Shown: in pieces, positions 36,101 through 44,058 of the stretch
Position numbering within the stretch: the stretch's first letter is position 1
How the letters are laid out: each line of letters begins with the position of its first letter
The notes under the pieces: generated by a model
The model's input: the letters and a program-made list of their open reading frames with translations, nothing else
Told to the model about the DNA's origin: nothing
The model's database searches: none
Made by a program: the position numbers and the translations under genes
Source of the DNA: Magnolia sinica
Taxonomy: Eukaryota > Streptophyta > Magnoliopsida > Magnoliales > Magnoliaceae
Reading direction: 5' to 3'
Assembly: GCF_029962835.1 (NCBI RefSeq)
Contig: NC_080575.1
Coordinates: 55,527,493 to 55,591,492 of the forward strand
DNA: 64,000 nucleotides

Positions 36101-38041
36101 TCAGACTAACCAGCTTGAAGAAGATAGTTACAGTAGTCCATCTCTATGGTATCTGTTGCAAATGACAGCTCCTGAGTGGAAGGAGACTGTATTCGGTTGC
36201 ATAGGTGCTATTGGTTTTGGAGTGATACAGCCGGTGCATTCTTTTTGCATGGGAGCAGTCCTCTCTGCTTACTTTCTCAATGATCACGATGAGATCAGGT
36301 CAAAGACAAGATTATATTGTTTTATTTTCCTGAGCTATGCTACCCTTGCCTTCATCACCAATGTCGTGCAGCATTACAATTTCAGTTACATGGGAGAGCA
36401 CTTGATGAAAAGAGCAAGGGAGATGATGCTAGCAAAGGTTTTGACATTCGAAATCGAATGGTTCGATAATGAGAACAACACAAGTGGGGCCATATGTTCA
36501 AGGCTCGCCAGAGAAGCAAGCATCATGAGGTCACTCATTTGTGATCGTTTATCGTTGTTGGCTCAGGTTCTATCAGCAGCCACCTTAGCTGTTGCCTTGG
36601 GGATGGCATTAGCCTGGCGGCTTGCAGTCGTGATTATTGCTTTGCAACCACTAATCATTGGTTCTTTCTATGGAAGAGGTGTCCTGATGAAGAGCATGTC
36701 GAAGAAAGTCATGAAAGCACAAAACAAGAGCAGTGAATTAGCAAGCGAGGTTGTTGTGAACCATAGAACCATCACTGCCTTTTGTTCTCAAGAAAAGATC
36801 ATGGAACTGTTTGAGGATTCTCTAAAAGGCCCACGAAATGAGAGCCAAAAGCAGTCATGGTATGCTGGTTTTGGTCTCTTTGTATCACAGTTTCTAACTT
36901 CTGCCAATGTAGGCCTCATATTTTGGTATGGTGGGAGATTGCTATACCATGAAAAGATCACTTACAAGCACCTCTTCCAGACATTTTTCATCTTGGTGAC
37001 AACAGGAAGAGTTATAGCAGAGGCTGGCAGCATGACATCTGATTTATCAAAGGGCTTTGATGCCATAAAATCAATTTTCATGGTTCTGGATAGGAAGAGC
37101 AAGATGGAAACCAATGACCCAGATGCGATCAAGCCAAACAAGATAAATGGAGATGTCGAACTCAAAGAAGTGGACTTTGCTTATCCGACGAGACCTAAAC
37201 AAATGATATTCATCCGTCTAAGCCTCAAGGTTGAAGCTGGAAAGACCATTGCATTGGTTGGACAAAGCGGGTCTGGAAAATCCACTATCATTGGACTAAT
37301 TGAAAGATTCTATGACCCATTAAAAGGATCAGTCGAAATAGATGGTGTAGACATCAAGATGTATAATTTGAGAGCACTACGGTCTCACATTGCCTTAGTC
37401 AGTCAGGAACCAGCTCTTTTTGCAGGTACAATCCATGATAACATCATCTATGGAAAGAAGAATGCAACTGAAGCTGAAATCATTGAAGCTGCAACTCTCG
37501 CCAATGCTCATGATTTTATAAGGTATTTACAGAACACCAAGCAAATATGATTATGAATACATGTACATCAATGACATTTATTTTGTTATTCTGACAAAAA
37601 CTAATATTGTGCTTGTGGTTTGTTGATGACTTTGATGAGAACAGCTGCATGGATGATGGCTACAAGACCTTTTGTGGAGAAAGAGGGGTTCAGTTATCAG
37701 GACGGCAGAAGCAAAGGATAGTTCTTGCTAGAGCTATCTTGAAAAATCCAGCAATATTGCTCTTGGATGAAGCAACAAGCGCATTGGATTACAGATCTGA
37801 GAGTCATGTTCAAGAGGCAATTGAGAAGATGATGGTGGGTAGGACATGCATAATTGTAGCACATAGGCTAACCACAATAGAAAAAACAGACTCCATAGCT
37901 GTGATTGAGAATGGGAAGATCGTCGAACAGGGATCACATGGTGAGCTACTTGCCAAAAGCGAGGAGGGTGCATACGCTTCTCTTGTGAGACTTCAACGGA
38001 ATTTTAGTTTTGAAATAAGGAGTCCCCAAACTGATGTGTGA
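8381..38041 (+). CDS. ABCB8: ABCB-family (MDR/P-glycoprotein) full ABC transporter, ABCB8/ABCB15-like, seven exons
   Basis: Joined exons: 8381-8635, 28733-28787, 32679-32863, 33350-33807, 34951-35491, 35640-37522 and 37645-38041. They total 3774 nt, giving 1257 residues, normal for plant ABCB full transporters. Every junction is GT-AG and keeps frame. The order is TMD1-NBD1-linker-TMD2-NBD2. NBD1 has Walker [10 protein letters not shown] (402-410), Q-loop Q450, signature MSGGQ (506-510), Walker B ILLLDE (526-531) and His562. NBD2 has Walker [10 protein letters not shown] (1039-1047), Walker B ILLLDE and AHRLTT, but its signature reads LSGRQ (1143-1147). The family pumps auxin, secondary metabolites or xenobiotics across the plasma membrane using ATP; the substrate cannot be read from sequence. 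'[12 protein letters not shown]' in NBD1, where most relatives have VGERG, resembles ABCB8-type proteins as I remember them, so the symbol is tentative. No stops interrupt the model. Confidence 0.9.
8636..9997. other. Start of intron 1, AT-rich, possible LTR relic
   Basis: The first 250 bp are T-rich intronic sequence. Around 8930-9300 the words 'tgtgggaaaaaacgataatg' and 'gtacagacttacattcttct' resemble reverse-strand plant Copia LTR sequence, but no termini or duplication were found. 'ttccgtttatgcttcatgcaact' occurs twice in tandem at about 9818-9882. No gene is visible. Confidence 0.35.
9998..10028. repeat. (ATT)n microsatellite
   Basis: About ten consecutive ATT/TTA trinucleotides within intron 1. 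Confidence 0.95.
10029..10850. other. Intron 1 segment with palindromic-element fragments and a T20 run
   Basis: Phrases such as 'gtgggccccactataatgtg' and 'tttgggccataccaaggaaacagttt' belong to the dispersed MITE families but are too broken to delimit. A run of 20 T lies at 10471-10490, and alternating CA/TG words (cacacacatgcacatgcat) occur near 10780. Confidence 0.4.
10851..11040. repeat. Degenerate 'GATCCGA/GAGTTCG' low-complexity block
   Basis: Short words such as gagtccaactcgactt, gatctgatccggg and cgagttcgac recur with substitutions. Similar blocks occur at 20570-20720, 27060-27200, 41490-41640 and 62760-62965. They look like a class of word-repeat DNA found around plant non-autonomous elements rather than coding sequence. 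Confidence 0.5.
11590..11880. mobile_element. Truncated palindromic MITE relic
   Basis: Contains the family order 'gggcccaccacaacattta', 'ggatgaagaggaaaaataaa', 'cagtgtggtccacttgat', 'atggatggacggtttggat' and 'cctcataagacccata'. The outer TIR is not complete on both sides. It closely matches segments at 22010-22275 and, inverted, 26175-26460. Confidence 0.6.
11993..12452. mobile_element. MITE, about 460 bp, TIR TACTGAGTAAACTATG
   Basis: The left end gtactgagtaaactatgt continues into gggacccaccatgatgta. The right end is its reverse complement (gggcccaacatagtttactc, then agta). The TIRs extend about 60 bp. The interior carries the family phrases on the MITE axis. The right end is interrupted: an LTR retrotransposon inserted into its last five bases (CAGTA), which are repeated after that element at 20327-20331. 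Confidence 0.75.
12453..14540 (-). repeat. 3' LTR (left copy) of the intron-1 retrotransposon
   Basis: Begins TGTTCACACC and ends near CTCAATA. It matches 18209-20326 along its whole length, with shared landmarks 'ccaaggatccacttgtaaag', 'gaccgacggtcgga'-like words and 'ttaggatttt...gggacacttccatag'. It includes a fragment of a palindromic MITE near 13990-14080. Confidence 0.9.
13344..13351 (-). promoter_or_regulatory. TATA box in the left LTR
   Basis: Reads TATAAAAG on the minus strand and is followed downstream by a CT-rich (plus) / GA-rich (minus) leader. It is conserved in the other LTR at 19119-19126. Confidence 0.45.
14541..14557 (-). other. Candidate polypurine tract
   Basis: On the minus strand this reads ttggttggggattg directly before the left LTR, where a minus-oriented element needs its second-strand primer. 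It is G-rich rather than purely purine. Confidence 0.5.
14975..15045 (-). repeat. tRNA-like (SINE-type) segment inside the retrotransposon
   Basis: On the minus strand it holds an A-box-like TGGGCGAATGGTCA followed about 35 nt later by a perfect B box, GGTTCGATTCC. The body does not fold as a clean tRNA and has no acceptor stem match, so a tRNA-derived SINE head or tRNA relic is more likely than a tRNA gene. Confidence 0.4.
15851..17657 (-). pseudogene. Degenerate internal reading frames of the LTR element
   Basis: Minus-strand open stretches lie at 17345-17599, 17068-17364, 16753-16992 and 15851-16327. They are acidic and polar, and one repeats the phrases [10 protein letters not shown] and [10 protein letters not shown]. 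They appear to be pieces of one former reading frame that began near 17657 ([10 protein letters not shown]), broken by stops and frameshifts. I recognise no gag zinc knuckle or pol domain. The role, if any, was probably gag-like. Confidence 0.45.
18184..18201 (-). other. Primer-binding site, tRNA-Asp type
   Basis: On the minus strand this reads TGGCACCGTTGCCAGGGA, complementary with a few changes to the 3' end of plant tRNA-Asp (TCCCCGGCAACGGCGCCA). It sits 7 nt inside the right LTR and fixes the element's orientation. Tat/Athila-type Gypsy relatives use this primer. Confidence 0.8.
18209..20326 (-). repeat. 5' LTR (right copy) of the intron-1 retrotransposon
   Basis: Begins TGTTTACACC and ends CTCAACA, followed by the target duplication CAGTA. 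For a minus-strand element this is the transcribing LTR, with U3 at its right end. Confidence 0.9.
19119..19126 (-). promoter_or_regulatory. TATA box in the 5' LTR
   Basis: TATAAAAG on the minus strand, in the same context as the left LTR copy. Transcription from it would run leftward, antisense to the ABCB gene. Confidence 0.45.
21128..21166. repeat. (TA)n microsatellite
   Basis: About nineteen TA dinucleotides in the left arm of the large inverted repeat. The right arm has only a short 'ctctctatatatcc' here. Confidence 0.95.
22010..22280. mobile_element. Palindromic MITE relic in the left arm
   Basis: Runs from 'ggcccactatgatgtttgtg' through 'ggatgaagtggaaaaataaa', 'aaaagggtttcaatggtaga' and 'tggtccacttgat' to 'cctcataatgggaccca'. 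The inverted counterpart is at 26180-26460 in the right arm. Confidence 0.6.
22572..22770. repeat. Repeat segment present three times: direct at 24607, inverted at 25770
   Basis: The AT-rich block starting 'taatacataattatgtaaat' and ending 'ccaacctagttattttcca' occurs here, again in the same orientation at about 24607-24800, and inverted at about 25770-25960. The two direct copies bracket 1.8 kb of word repeats and minisatellite. That looks like an insertion or duplication inside the left arm. Confidence 0.85.
22830..23500. repeat. GGGTTGGGTCGGG / AACCCAACCC word-repeat blocks
   Basis: Two blocks (about 22830-23010 and 23330-23500) are built of gggttgggtcgggt words and their complements caacccaacccaa. 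An AT-rich spacer with no reading frame lies between them. The blocks are internally self-complementary. Confidence 0.7.
23525..23945 (+). repeat. Minisatellite array, about 20 units
   Basis: The unit is about 20-21 bp, consensus ggggcaaactagaaaatcag, with point changes. Two variant units read catgaaattgagc. The array lies near the axis of the large inverted repeat. Confidence 0.9.
23998..24115 (-). repeat. Minisatellite array in opposite orientation
   Basis: Units such as ctcattttcatgcttgcccc are the reverse complement of the variant 'ggggcaa.catgaaa' unit, about six copies. It forms a local inverted repeat with 23525-23945. Confidence 0.8.
24955..25060 (-). repeat. tRNA-derived SINE-like fragment
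   Basis: On the minus strand an A-box-like GGGTGGTAGACTC is followed by a B-box-like GTTCGAGAATCC, then 'gaaattccactagtgtgagt' and gtgtg. The last phrase recurs at 25586-25610 on the plus strand within the inner inverted repeat. A SINE insertion that was later duplicated in inverted form would explain this. Confidence 0.45.
25050..25365 (+). repeat. Second minisatellite array, about 15 units
   Basis: Units alternate between 'gcggggcaaactagaaaaac' and 'gcggggcaaactgaattatg' types, each about 20-22 bp. The alternation implies amplification of a two-unit higher-order repeat. Confidence 0.85.
27441..28732. other. End of intron 1 with a 55-bp tandem duplication
   Basis: 'aatttgcaacagaaaatcct' followed by 'ccaacaatgtatacaactcc' occurs twice in tandem at 27822-27930. 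The rest is AT-rich intron sequence, with a degraded tRNA-like phrase (ttggttaagg...gttgggttt) near 28430-28475. No gene is seen. Confidence 0.5.
28733..28787 (+). CDS. ABCB8: ABCB exon 2 (55 nt)
   Basis: This short exon encodes [18 protein letters not shown] plus the first base of the next codon, matching the second membrane helix (ALxxxYLAxxxxxxxFLE) of ABCB proteins. The acceptor is ttttgtag|GATGC and the donor CTAG|gtactg. It starts in phase 0 after exon 1 and ends in phase 1, exactly as exon 3 needs. Its position 20 kb from exon 1 makes it easy to miss. Confidence 0.85.
28788..32678 (+). other. ABCB8: ABCB intron 2, 3.9 kb
   Basis: AT-rich sequence with a CA/CG microsatellite at 30092-30162 and a poly-A run near 30350. 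At 29855-29925 the frame [22 protein letters not shown] resembles the C-terminal tail of plant LINE reverse transcriptases, but it is too short to be sure. A small palindromic segment with TTTGG ends lies near 32160-32390. Confidence 0.5.
30092..30162. repeat. CACT/CA/CG compound microsatellite
   Basis: Runs from (cact)n through cacgcacggacgcgcgtgcgcg to (ca)n and (ta)n. The alternating purine-pyrimidine tract could adopt Z-form DNA. Confidence 0.9.
32679..32863 (+). CDS. ABCB8: ABCB exon 3
   Basis: Encodes residues 104-165, including [20 protein letters not shown], the conserved intracellular loop after TM2, and IQDVLSEK. The acceptor aaacaacag has a weak polypyrimidine tract, but the phase from exon 2 (G + AA = Glu) supports it. 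The donor is AAG|gtatcc. Confidence 0.85.
33350..33807 (+). CDS. ABCB8: ABCB exon 4
   Basis: Encodes residues 166-317 plus two bases: TM3-TM5 and coupling loops, with conserved [30 protein letters not shown] and AQGGDVFN blocks. Acceptor gttgcag, donor CT|gtaagt. Confidence 0.9.
33808..34950 (+). other. ABCB8: ABCB intron 4, 1.1 kb
   Basis: AT-rich intron with a 'gaagaagaag' tract near 34280 and no recognisable element boundaries. Splice sites are CT|gtaagt and gttgcag|T. Confidence 0.6.
34951..35491 (+). CDS. ABCB8: ABCB exon 5 (end of TMD1, first part of NBD1)
   Basis: Encodes residues 318-498: the end of the first membrane domain, the linker and NBD1 up to the Q-loop region. Walker [10 protein letters not shown] is at 402-410 and VGQEP at 449-453. 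Acceptor gttgcag; donor CAA|gtaaga, phase 0. Confidence 0.9.
35640..37522 (+). CDS. ABCB8: ABCB exon 6 (NBD1 end, linker, TMD2, NBD2 start)
   Basis: Encodes residues 499-1125 plus two bases. It begins [12 protein letters not shown] with the NBD1 signature and Walker B, runs through an acidic/Ser-rich linker (about 600-665), six further membrane helices, and NBD2 Walker A at 1039-1047. Acceptor gttacag. The donor ATAAG|gtattt lies before an in-frame read-through that would stop at 37550. Confidence 0.9.
37645..38041 (+). CDS. ABCB8: ABCB exon 7 (NBD2 end)
   Basis: Encodes residues 1126-1257: [15 protein letters not shown], Walker [13 protein letters not shown], the AHRLTT His-loop and the C-terminal QGSHGELL segment common to ABCB proteins. 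The codon CGG at 37703-37705 puts Arg at the second Gly of the signature motif. Stop TGA at 38039-38041. Confidence 0.88.
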
Positions 38042-39002
38042 AAAAGCATGGGACATCAACAGACAAGGCCCAGGCAGGAGTTAGGCACTGAGCAACTATT
38101 TAGCATTCATGATTTCTTGGGCCCAACATCTGTCAGAATCATATTCAGTGCATTGTGAAACTAAAATCAACCACAAATTAATGCCTTTGCTATCTTTTGA
38201 TGCAAGGACTATGACTTGAATCACCCAAAATACGAAATGCTAACTTGGAACCATCAATATCAACCAACTCAATGGTAATAAAATGAAAATCAAAGTAATT
38301 CCATTTCAGCGCATGTGTATCCTATCAACCATATGATCCAATCAAAAGCAGGTGGCAACGTTGGTGTGTAAGCCCGTGGGATTTTATAGTAAATGTATGA
38401 TTTCAGGACCTTCGCACAAAGCCAAAGATGGACGATCTAGGTCCAGCGGTCTGCCTAACCATTACCAGAGCAGAAAAAATCTCATCATCCCTCTGATTCT
38501 ACAGTTAAGATGGCCCCAAAATTAAGATTAGTAGCTTAGATAATCTAGAGGGAAGCCTGATGGACAAATGGATATTATTTTTTCTCTTTTCTCTCCAGGA
38601 TATTCCCATGATTTGGGATGCTTTGAACGAGGGAATCCCTCCCCCTTTTATAAAGGGAGGAATCAGGAGATATGGGAGTTTGGACAGGGGAATCCTCCTA
38701 CATCTCATCCGATGTCTCCCTCATCCCAATCTGTTCTTGTTGAATTTGAAATTCAGTTGTGAATCTCCAAGAGAAAATTGAAAGAGTAATTTTGAAGGGA
38801 AAAATGTGTGGGATCCTCGTACTGGTGGTTGCCCACAAGTGGGCCCCATGCGCCCATATCCAACAAAACCAGTGTAGTCACATTTCAACTCATGTGTACT
38901 ATCTTATGAACTATCTGATCCAATTAAAACTAGTGTAGTTAAAGTCATTAGGCACACCTACCCCTAGAGTACCTGAAACGTCCAGGTGCACTCTTGGAGA
39001 TT

Positions 39003-39003
<1 letters not shown>
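38042..39003. other. ABCB 3' flank
   Basis: Probable 3' untranslated region followed by intergenic DNA. A candidate polyadenylation signal is at 38277-38282. Beyond about 38400 I see no reading frame with support. 'catttcaactcatgtgtact' at 38882 resembles 'catttcagcgcatgtgtatc' at 38304, a weak direct repeat. Confidence 0.4.
38277..38282 (+). terminator. Candidate polyadenylation signal AATAAA
   Basis: Perfect AATAAA about 235 nt after the ABCB stop codon, a usual distance for plant 3' ends. Not confirmed by any transcript evidence here. Confidence 0.35.

Positions 39004-39044
<41 letters not shown>
39004..39044. repeat. (TA)n microsatellite
   Basis: About twenty TA units. A second TA run (39102-39114) is the insertion site of the long-TIR element that follows. 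Confidence 0.95.
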
Positions 39045-39051
<7 letters not shown>

Positions 39052-39114
39052 TCATAAATAGAATATTTAATTATTCATAGATATAAGTTGAGTTTTTTTA
39101 CTATATATATATAT

Positions 39115-39602
39115 GGGAAAAGGTACTATACGCTCGACCTTACTGTAGCATTCTGTAAGGTCGAGCATAGGCATACTGTTGGCCGTCGGATGCTGCAATT
39201 TTAAATCTACGAAGATCCTCGAGATGGGATTTGAAGGAGAGAGACCGGTCATTCCGGTTACCGCAACGTCCCTAGCTGTGCAACCATCTCTCTCTCCCTC
39301 TCAATCCCTACTAGGAACCGCACCCCATGCAGCGCACTCTCTCCCTCAATCCCTACTACCGGCCACGTCCGCGTGCAGCCCTCCCTCAATCCCGACTACT
39401 AGCCACGTTCGCCTCCACCTCTCTCTCTCTCCCTCAATCCCGACCACCAGCCACGTTTTTTTTTTTTTTTCCAGATTGAGATGCTTGGATCCAGGTTTTT
39501 TTTTCCCCAAGATGATGATCTCATCCATCACTTGGGATGGTTACGAATGGTAGAAAGTTTGGAATTGGATTCTTGTTTTGATCTCTATCTCTTCCCTTCA
39601 TC
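39115..39602 (+). repeat. Left terminal inverted repeat
   Basis: Pairs with 45274-45800. It includes a subterminal hairpin (39132-39166), a CT-rich block with 'ccctcaatcccgaccaccag' phrases repeated, and ends at 'cttcccttcatc'. The GA/CT tract is much shorter here than in the right copy. Confidence 0.85.
39132..39166. other. Subterminal hairpin, left TIR
   Basis: GCTCGACCTTAC and GTAAGGTCGAGC form a perfect 12-bp stem with an 11-nt loop. The same hairpin with a 14-bp stem is in the right TIR at 45749-45783, so it has been kept at both ends. Confidence 0.8.
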
Positions 39603-41980
39603 TGGTGGGCCGCACTGTATATTTTTGTGGTTCGGACACCAGGCCAATATGGTTGCTATATTTCTGTTTTTTGGTTTTTTAGGTTTTATTTATTTATTAT
39701 TTATTTTTTGTATCTGTATTTGTTTTTGTTTTTGTTATTCTTTTAGAAACAAAAACAAATACAAATGGGTTTGCAAGTGGGGCAGTGTATGTTTGGGGGT
39801 AGCTTTTGTGTTTTAGTGCGCGGATGACGGCTCATCATCCAGAATTTTCTTGATAAACTGTATATTTATTGAATTTCTTAAATGCATTATTTTTCAATTC
39901 AAAAGTTCGTGGGGCCACAGATATGACTAGTGCAATCTACATCGTATCCATTTAGCCATGGCCCACATCGTTATGCTCTTTCTGATCAAGCAGTTGGGGA
40001 ACTGATAGAAATGAATGGTGTAAGTATAAGATCTAGAAGTCCAAATAGGGAGCCAAAACCAACCATAAATTAGTATTCAGTCATATATACTTTTGGCTGA
40101 GGTTCAGCTGCAGAAAAAGAACAGAGGGGTAACTTGTTTCGCTCTCAAGTGAAACAGAGTCAACTTGGTTACAGGAGCTTTGGTTCCATGTTCAAAAAAG
40201 AAAAAGTAAAAAAACAAAAGTCAACTTGGTTACAGGAGCTTTGGTTCCATGTTCAAAACAAAAAAAGTAACAAACAAAAAAAAGTCCATATACATATGTC
40301 AGTCCCTTGAACTGTAAGGGAACTACAACACTTAAAAGCTGCTTTTATAGGGAATTTGATAACACCACCAGAAGCTACTTCTTGCAGCTTCTCTTACAGA
40401 GTAGAAGGTATTCTAAAGTATAGAATGGCTTTTGCTTTGAAAAAAGAAGCTGCCACCAAATGCACTTTTAGCCTAAAAACTTTGAAATCTAGAAATCCTT
40501 CCTAGACTCAAAAAATAGCACTGGAATCAACTAAGACTCCCTAAGAATGTCATAAAATAACATTACTTATTGAAAATTAAGAACAGTTGACCCTATGAAT
40601 TCTTTATCCCACCAGAAGTGGGATGACCCCACTGTGATGTCAGCATCATTTCATGGAAACCTCATCAGATCATGAGTCTTGGTGACCCCATCCTTTGGCC
40701 TTGTTTCTTCTTTCAGTGTTCTACTTTCCCATGAGAAGCTGTAATTCTACTTTTTTTTTTTTTTTAAATAATTAGTAATTACTTTATTAATCTGGTAGCT
40801 ATCTCTATCATGATATCATGATATATCAGTATGTATCAATAATATTATTTTTGATATGTTAGATTCTATTACTCTAGGACAGTATTGTATTGCTAACCGG
40901 CAATATTGAACATGTTGGGTGATATCAACAATACATAGAACACTGAATTTACCATTTCTCTGTGATGGACAGTATTGTATTGTGTTGCAAGTTTCTTCTG
41001 CATGACACACCTACTTTGAATTAGTTGGGTGTTCAGAGCCATGACTGGTAGGTAGCCTGATGGTGTTAGAGAGGAATTATATGATCTGTGGGTGGGCCTT
41101 ATCTACCATATGTGGATCCCACAATATGGTAATCCAGATTGTTGATCTGATGGGCTTCACTGTAGATAGCCTGCAAGTTCGGGAGTGGGAAAATCAAAAA
41201 AAGGACCCAATTCAGATATAACTGGAGACAGGGCACAAGAACACTGGTGACACTTGACTCTTGTGGTAATCAGTTTTCCCAGTTCCCAACACAAGTGGAA
41301 GAAAAAGTGAAGGATGGGTTGTTATGGATAATTGGAGCAAGTAAATTGAGTGCTGTTCAAAGTATCTCTAATGCTGAAAGAAATGAATATATACATGATT
41401 GCTCTTCGCGCTCACCAACTAACAAAGTTAAAATCCCACCTTTGACCATAGTTCAAAAACTCACGGATTCGACTTGAAACCCAGCCGAGTCAACTCAACT
41501 TGGTGAGATTTCGAGCCAAGTCTTTAGGAAATTCGGTTCTGGCACCGAGTTGGCCCTGACTTAGGAAAATTCATCGAGTCAACTTAAAACTTGGTCGATT
41601 CGACATGACTCATGGAGACTTGGCGAGTCACTCATCCTATTAAGCTAGTTTATAATAATAATAATAAAGATTAAAATAAACTAATATGAGGAACATGGAA
41701 ATTGAACCCGCCAACTTTATATATCAGGAAGACACTCCCTACTAGCAACCTTATTATGACTTTCATTTCTTATTTCAAAATTTTCAATACTTACATGATA
41801 TGTAATTATTTAAAATATTCCTTAGTATTTCTAGAATTTTTTATTTATATTTATTAACTATTGAGTCGAGTCAAGTCGAGTCTTTGAGTCAACTTGACCC
41901 AGATGAATATGGAGTCAAGTTTTTGGGTGATTCTATCAACAATGGTTGACTTTGTTTTCCATTTCTTTGTGATGATCTAG
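39603..41980. other. Interior of the long-TIR element, left part
   Basis: Holds a tandem duplication of about 70 bp ('gtcaacttggttacaggagc' at 40150 and 40221), a block of 'gagtcaactcaactt' words (41490-41640) and AT-rich filler. I see no transposase frame. Other captured fragments may be here but are not recognisable by eye. Confidence 0.4.
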
Positions 41981-42126
41981 AATCCGAGCAAGGAATATTT
42001 GAACAGGTTTTGAATGGGGACCTTGACTTTTCATCCGACCCATGGCCTAGTATCTTTGAGAGTGCAAAAGATGGAGAATGCTTATTAGAGACCCAAAAAA
42101 GCGGCTGACCGCCCATCAAGTTCTGT
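41981..42126 (+). pseudogene. Calcium-dependent protein kinase (CDPK) exon fragment
   Basis: Reads [19 protein letters not shown], then [12 protein letters not shown], and after a frameshift [17 protein letters not shown]. This is the C-lobe of a plant CDPK kinase domain (the ...[20 protein letters not shown]...RLTAHEVLCHPW region). Splice-like borders are present: ctag|AATCC on the left and CTGT|gtgagt on the right, both phase 1, as at CDPK exon borders. About 7 nt are missing after the AKD codons, which breaks the frame. Retained intron borders mean this piece came from genomic DNA. It lies alone inside the long-TIR element and cannot encode a kinase. Confidence 0.8.
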
Positions 42127-43113
42127 GTGAGTGTTTATTATTATTATTATTATTTTTTTATAGGTATATCATGTTTTATAATTTAGAGATCTTGAAAGTG
42201 GTGAAATATTTATGGTTTTGTTTATTAGTGCAGAAATACTTCTCAATTCTCATTTTGTTTTGTTATCTTCCAATGATGGACATGCTTCTCACTGTCCATA
42301 ATCTAGAAAATTCAGTGGTCTTCAGAAATTTCCTTTAGTTGGCACACTATTTAAGGATAATGAAACCTTATAACTTATAAGCCCTGGTCTACAACTAGTT
42401 GAAGGCGAACTTAACCTACAACCCATTTTTACAAGCATTTTGCCCTTGAAAAGCGAATTCAGTAGCATAAGAAGAAATGAGTCCCATTTTTATTTTCTTT
42501 GATCAATCTGAATTTTATTAGAAAAGGAGTCAGTGATCTCCACCATCATAGCCTTGTTTCAGCTTTCATCTTTTTAGATTTTGCTTTTATGGATCTAAAA
42601 GGAAATATATTACAATAAATGTTATCTTGTTATTGTATGGATATGTCACTGTTATGTTTCCACAGTGAACATGTTTGACCGCATATTTATACAGATCTCT
42701 AGGGTCCTATGTCTCTCTGGTGTTGGGTATGGTCTATCAGGTCATGTACCAGCAATGGTAAAAGTACTACTATTATATAAATTTTTAACATAGGAAATAG
42801 CTATGGATTTTGGCCATGGCTATCTATATTATAGCCGTAGCCCTAGTTCTAGTTTTAGTTGCAAATGTATATCTTTGGAACCTATGGCTACAGTACTAAT
42901 TTCTACGAATTATAACCGTAGCTGTAGGTGACAGTGCACTCCTTCAGGGCTGGCCACCCAGAAGCATGTGTTTTATGATCCACACCATCCATCTTCTTGT
43001 TCCATCGCACAACGAAGTGTGATCCACTGCTGAAATAGCGGAAAAAATGGCTGCAAAACAGTGAAACAGAAAACATGTAGTAAAAAATTTTTAATTTTTT
43101 TTGCTACAAAAAA

Positions 43114-43314
43114 TTGAAGCTACGGGCCACAAAAGGACAATCTGTGCATTCTGTAACTCGTCCTGCTTCTTTAAACAAGAGTGCTCCAGTTGCTTCAGAG
43201 CGGTATCATGGTCTGGAGCCTAGTCAACATTCCTATCTTGTATTGTCAATGGGACCTGATAGCTTTGGTGCAGAAGCAGCAAATGAAATTATAGCACCAG
43301 AAGAAGAAGGTTAA
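43114..43314 (+). pseudogene. Possible captured exon, identity unknown
   Basis: An open stretch reads GQSVHSVTRPASLNKSAPVA, then SERYHGLEPSQHSYLVLSMG and further to EEEG and a stop. The composition is protein-like, without low complexity, and the frame is open from upstream of 43114. I recognise no domain. Its place between CDPK and MYB fragments suggests another captured gene piece, but chance is not excluded. Confidence 0.3.
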
Positions 43315-43697
43315 GTTTCCTCACCTAGACTCTCTACTAGTGAAGATGGTATCTTTCCCTGTAAATGTTCCTTGAAAGTTATAGGAGTAGTAGGATAAAC
43401 AGTAAAGAAAGAAAAAAGAAAGAGTTAGAACTTTTGAGATAAGGTGTAGGAGGACATTGGTTTTCTAGGAACAGCCAAAACCTCCTTGACTATTCAGACA
43501 CATAGCATTTTTTGCACCTTATCCTTTTGAAAAACACAAACATTCATGAATCTCAAGTTGCCATGCACCTCCTTTTAAGTAATGAATTACATGGTCACTT
43601 AACTGTTTGGTGTGTTTACCACTACGAATGTACTGCATGTTACCTACTTGATATGTTTGTCTTGCCTGACATGACAACTCGAGAAGAAAGTACTATC

Positions 43698-44058
43698 TTC
43701 TTTAAACAACTAAATGTCTACATGTATATTCACGTATAGCAGTACAGGCATGACTTGATACTTGCTATAAACTAAACCTTTCTCAGCCATCTGACATCCT
43801 GTTCAAGGAATTCTGTACCGTCTGTAATACAGTGCTCTTTTCCTCTCTTCACCAACATGCATGCACAAACAATTAAAAATCCTTTTCAAAGGAAAATTGT
43901 TTGTTAGCAAAAATTCTTGAAACTCATTCTATTTTCTTTAAACAACTATATGTCTACACGCGTGCACATGCATGATTTGATACTTTGCGGTAATCTAAAC
44001 TTTTCTCGTCCATCTGAGATCCTATTCAAGGAATTCTGTAGCTCTTGTAAAACAATCT
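43698..44058 (+). repeat. Two-copy direct repeat, spacing about 230 bp
   Basis: 'ttctttaaacaactaaatgt' through 'ccatctgacatcctgttcaa' (43698-43840) recurs as 'ttctttaaacaactatatgt' through 'ccatctgagatcctattcaa' (43931-44058). The copies differ at several sites. It lies just upstream of the MYB copy. Confidence 0.8.

Noticed and set aside
39179..39553. Open frame in the left TIR
   Set aside because: Ser/Pro-rich translation of a CT-rich inverted repeat; the right TIR does not preserve the frame.
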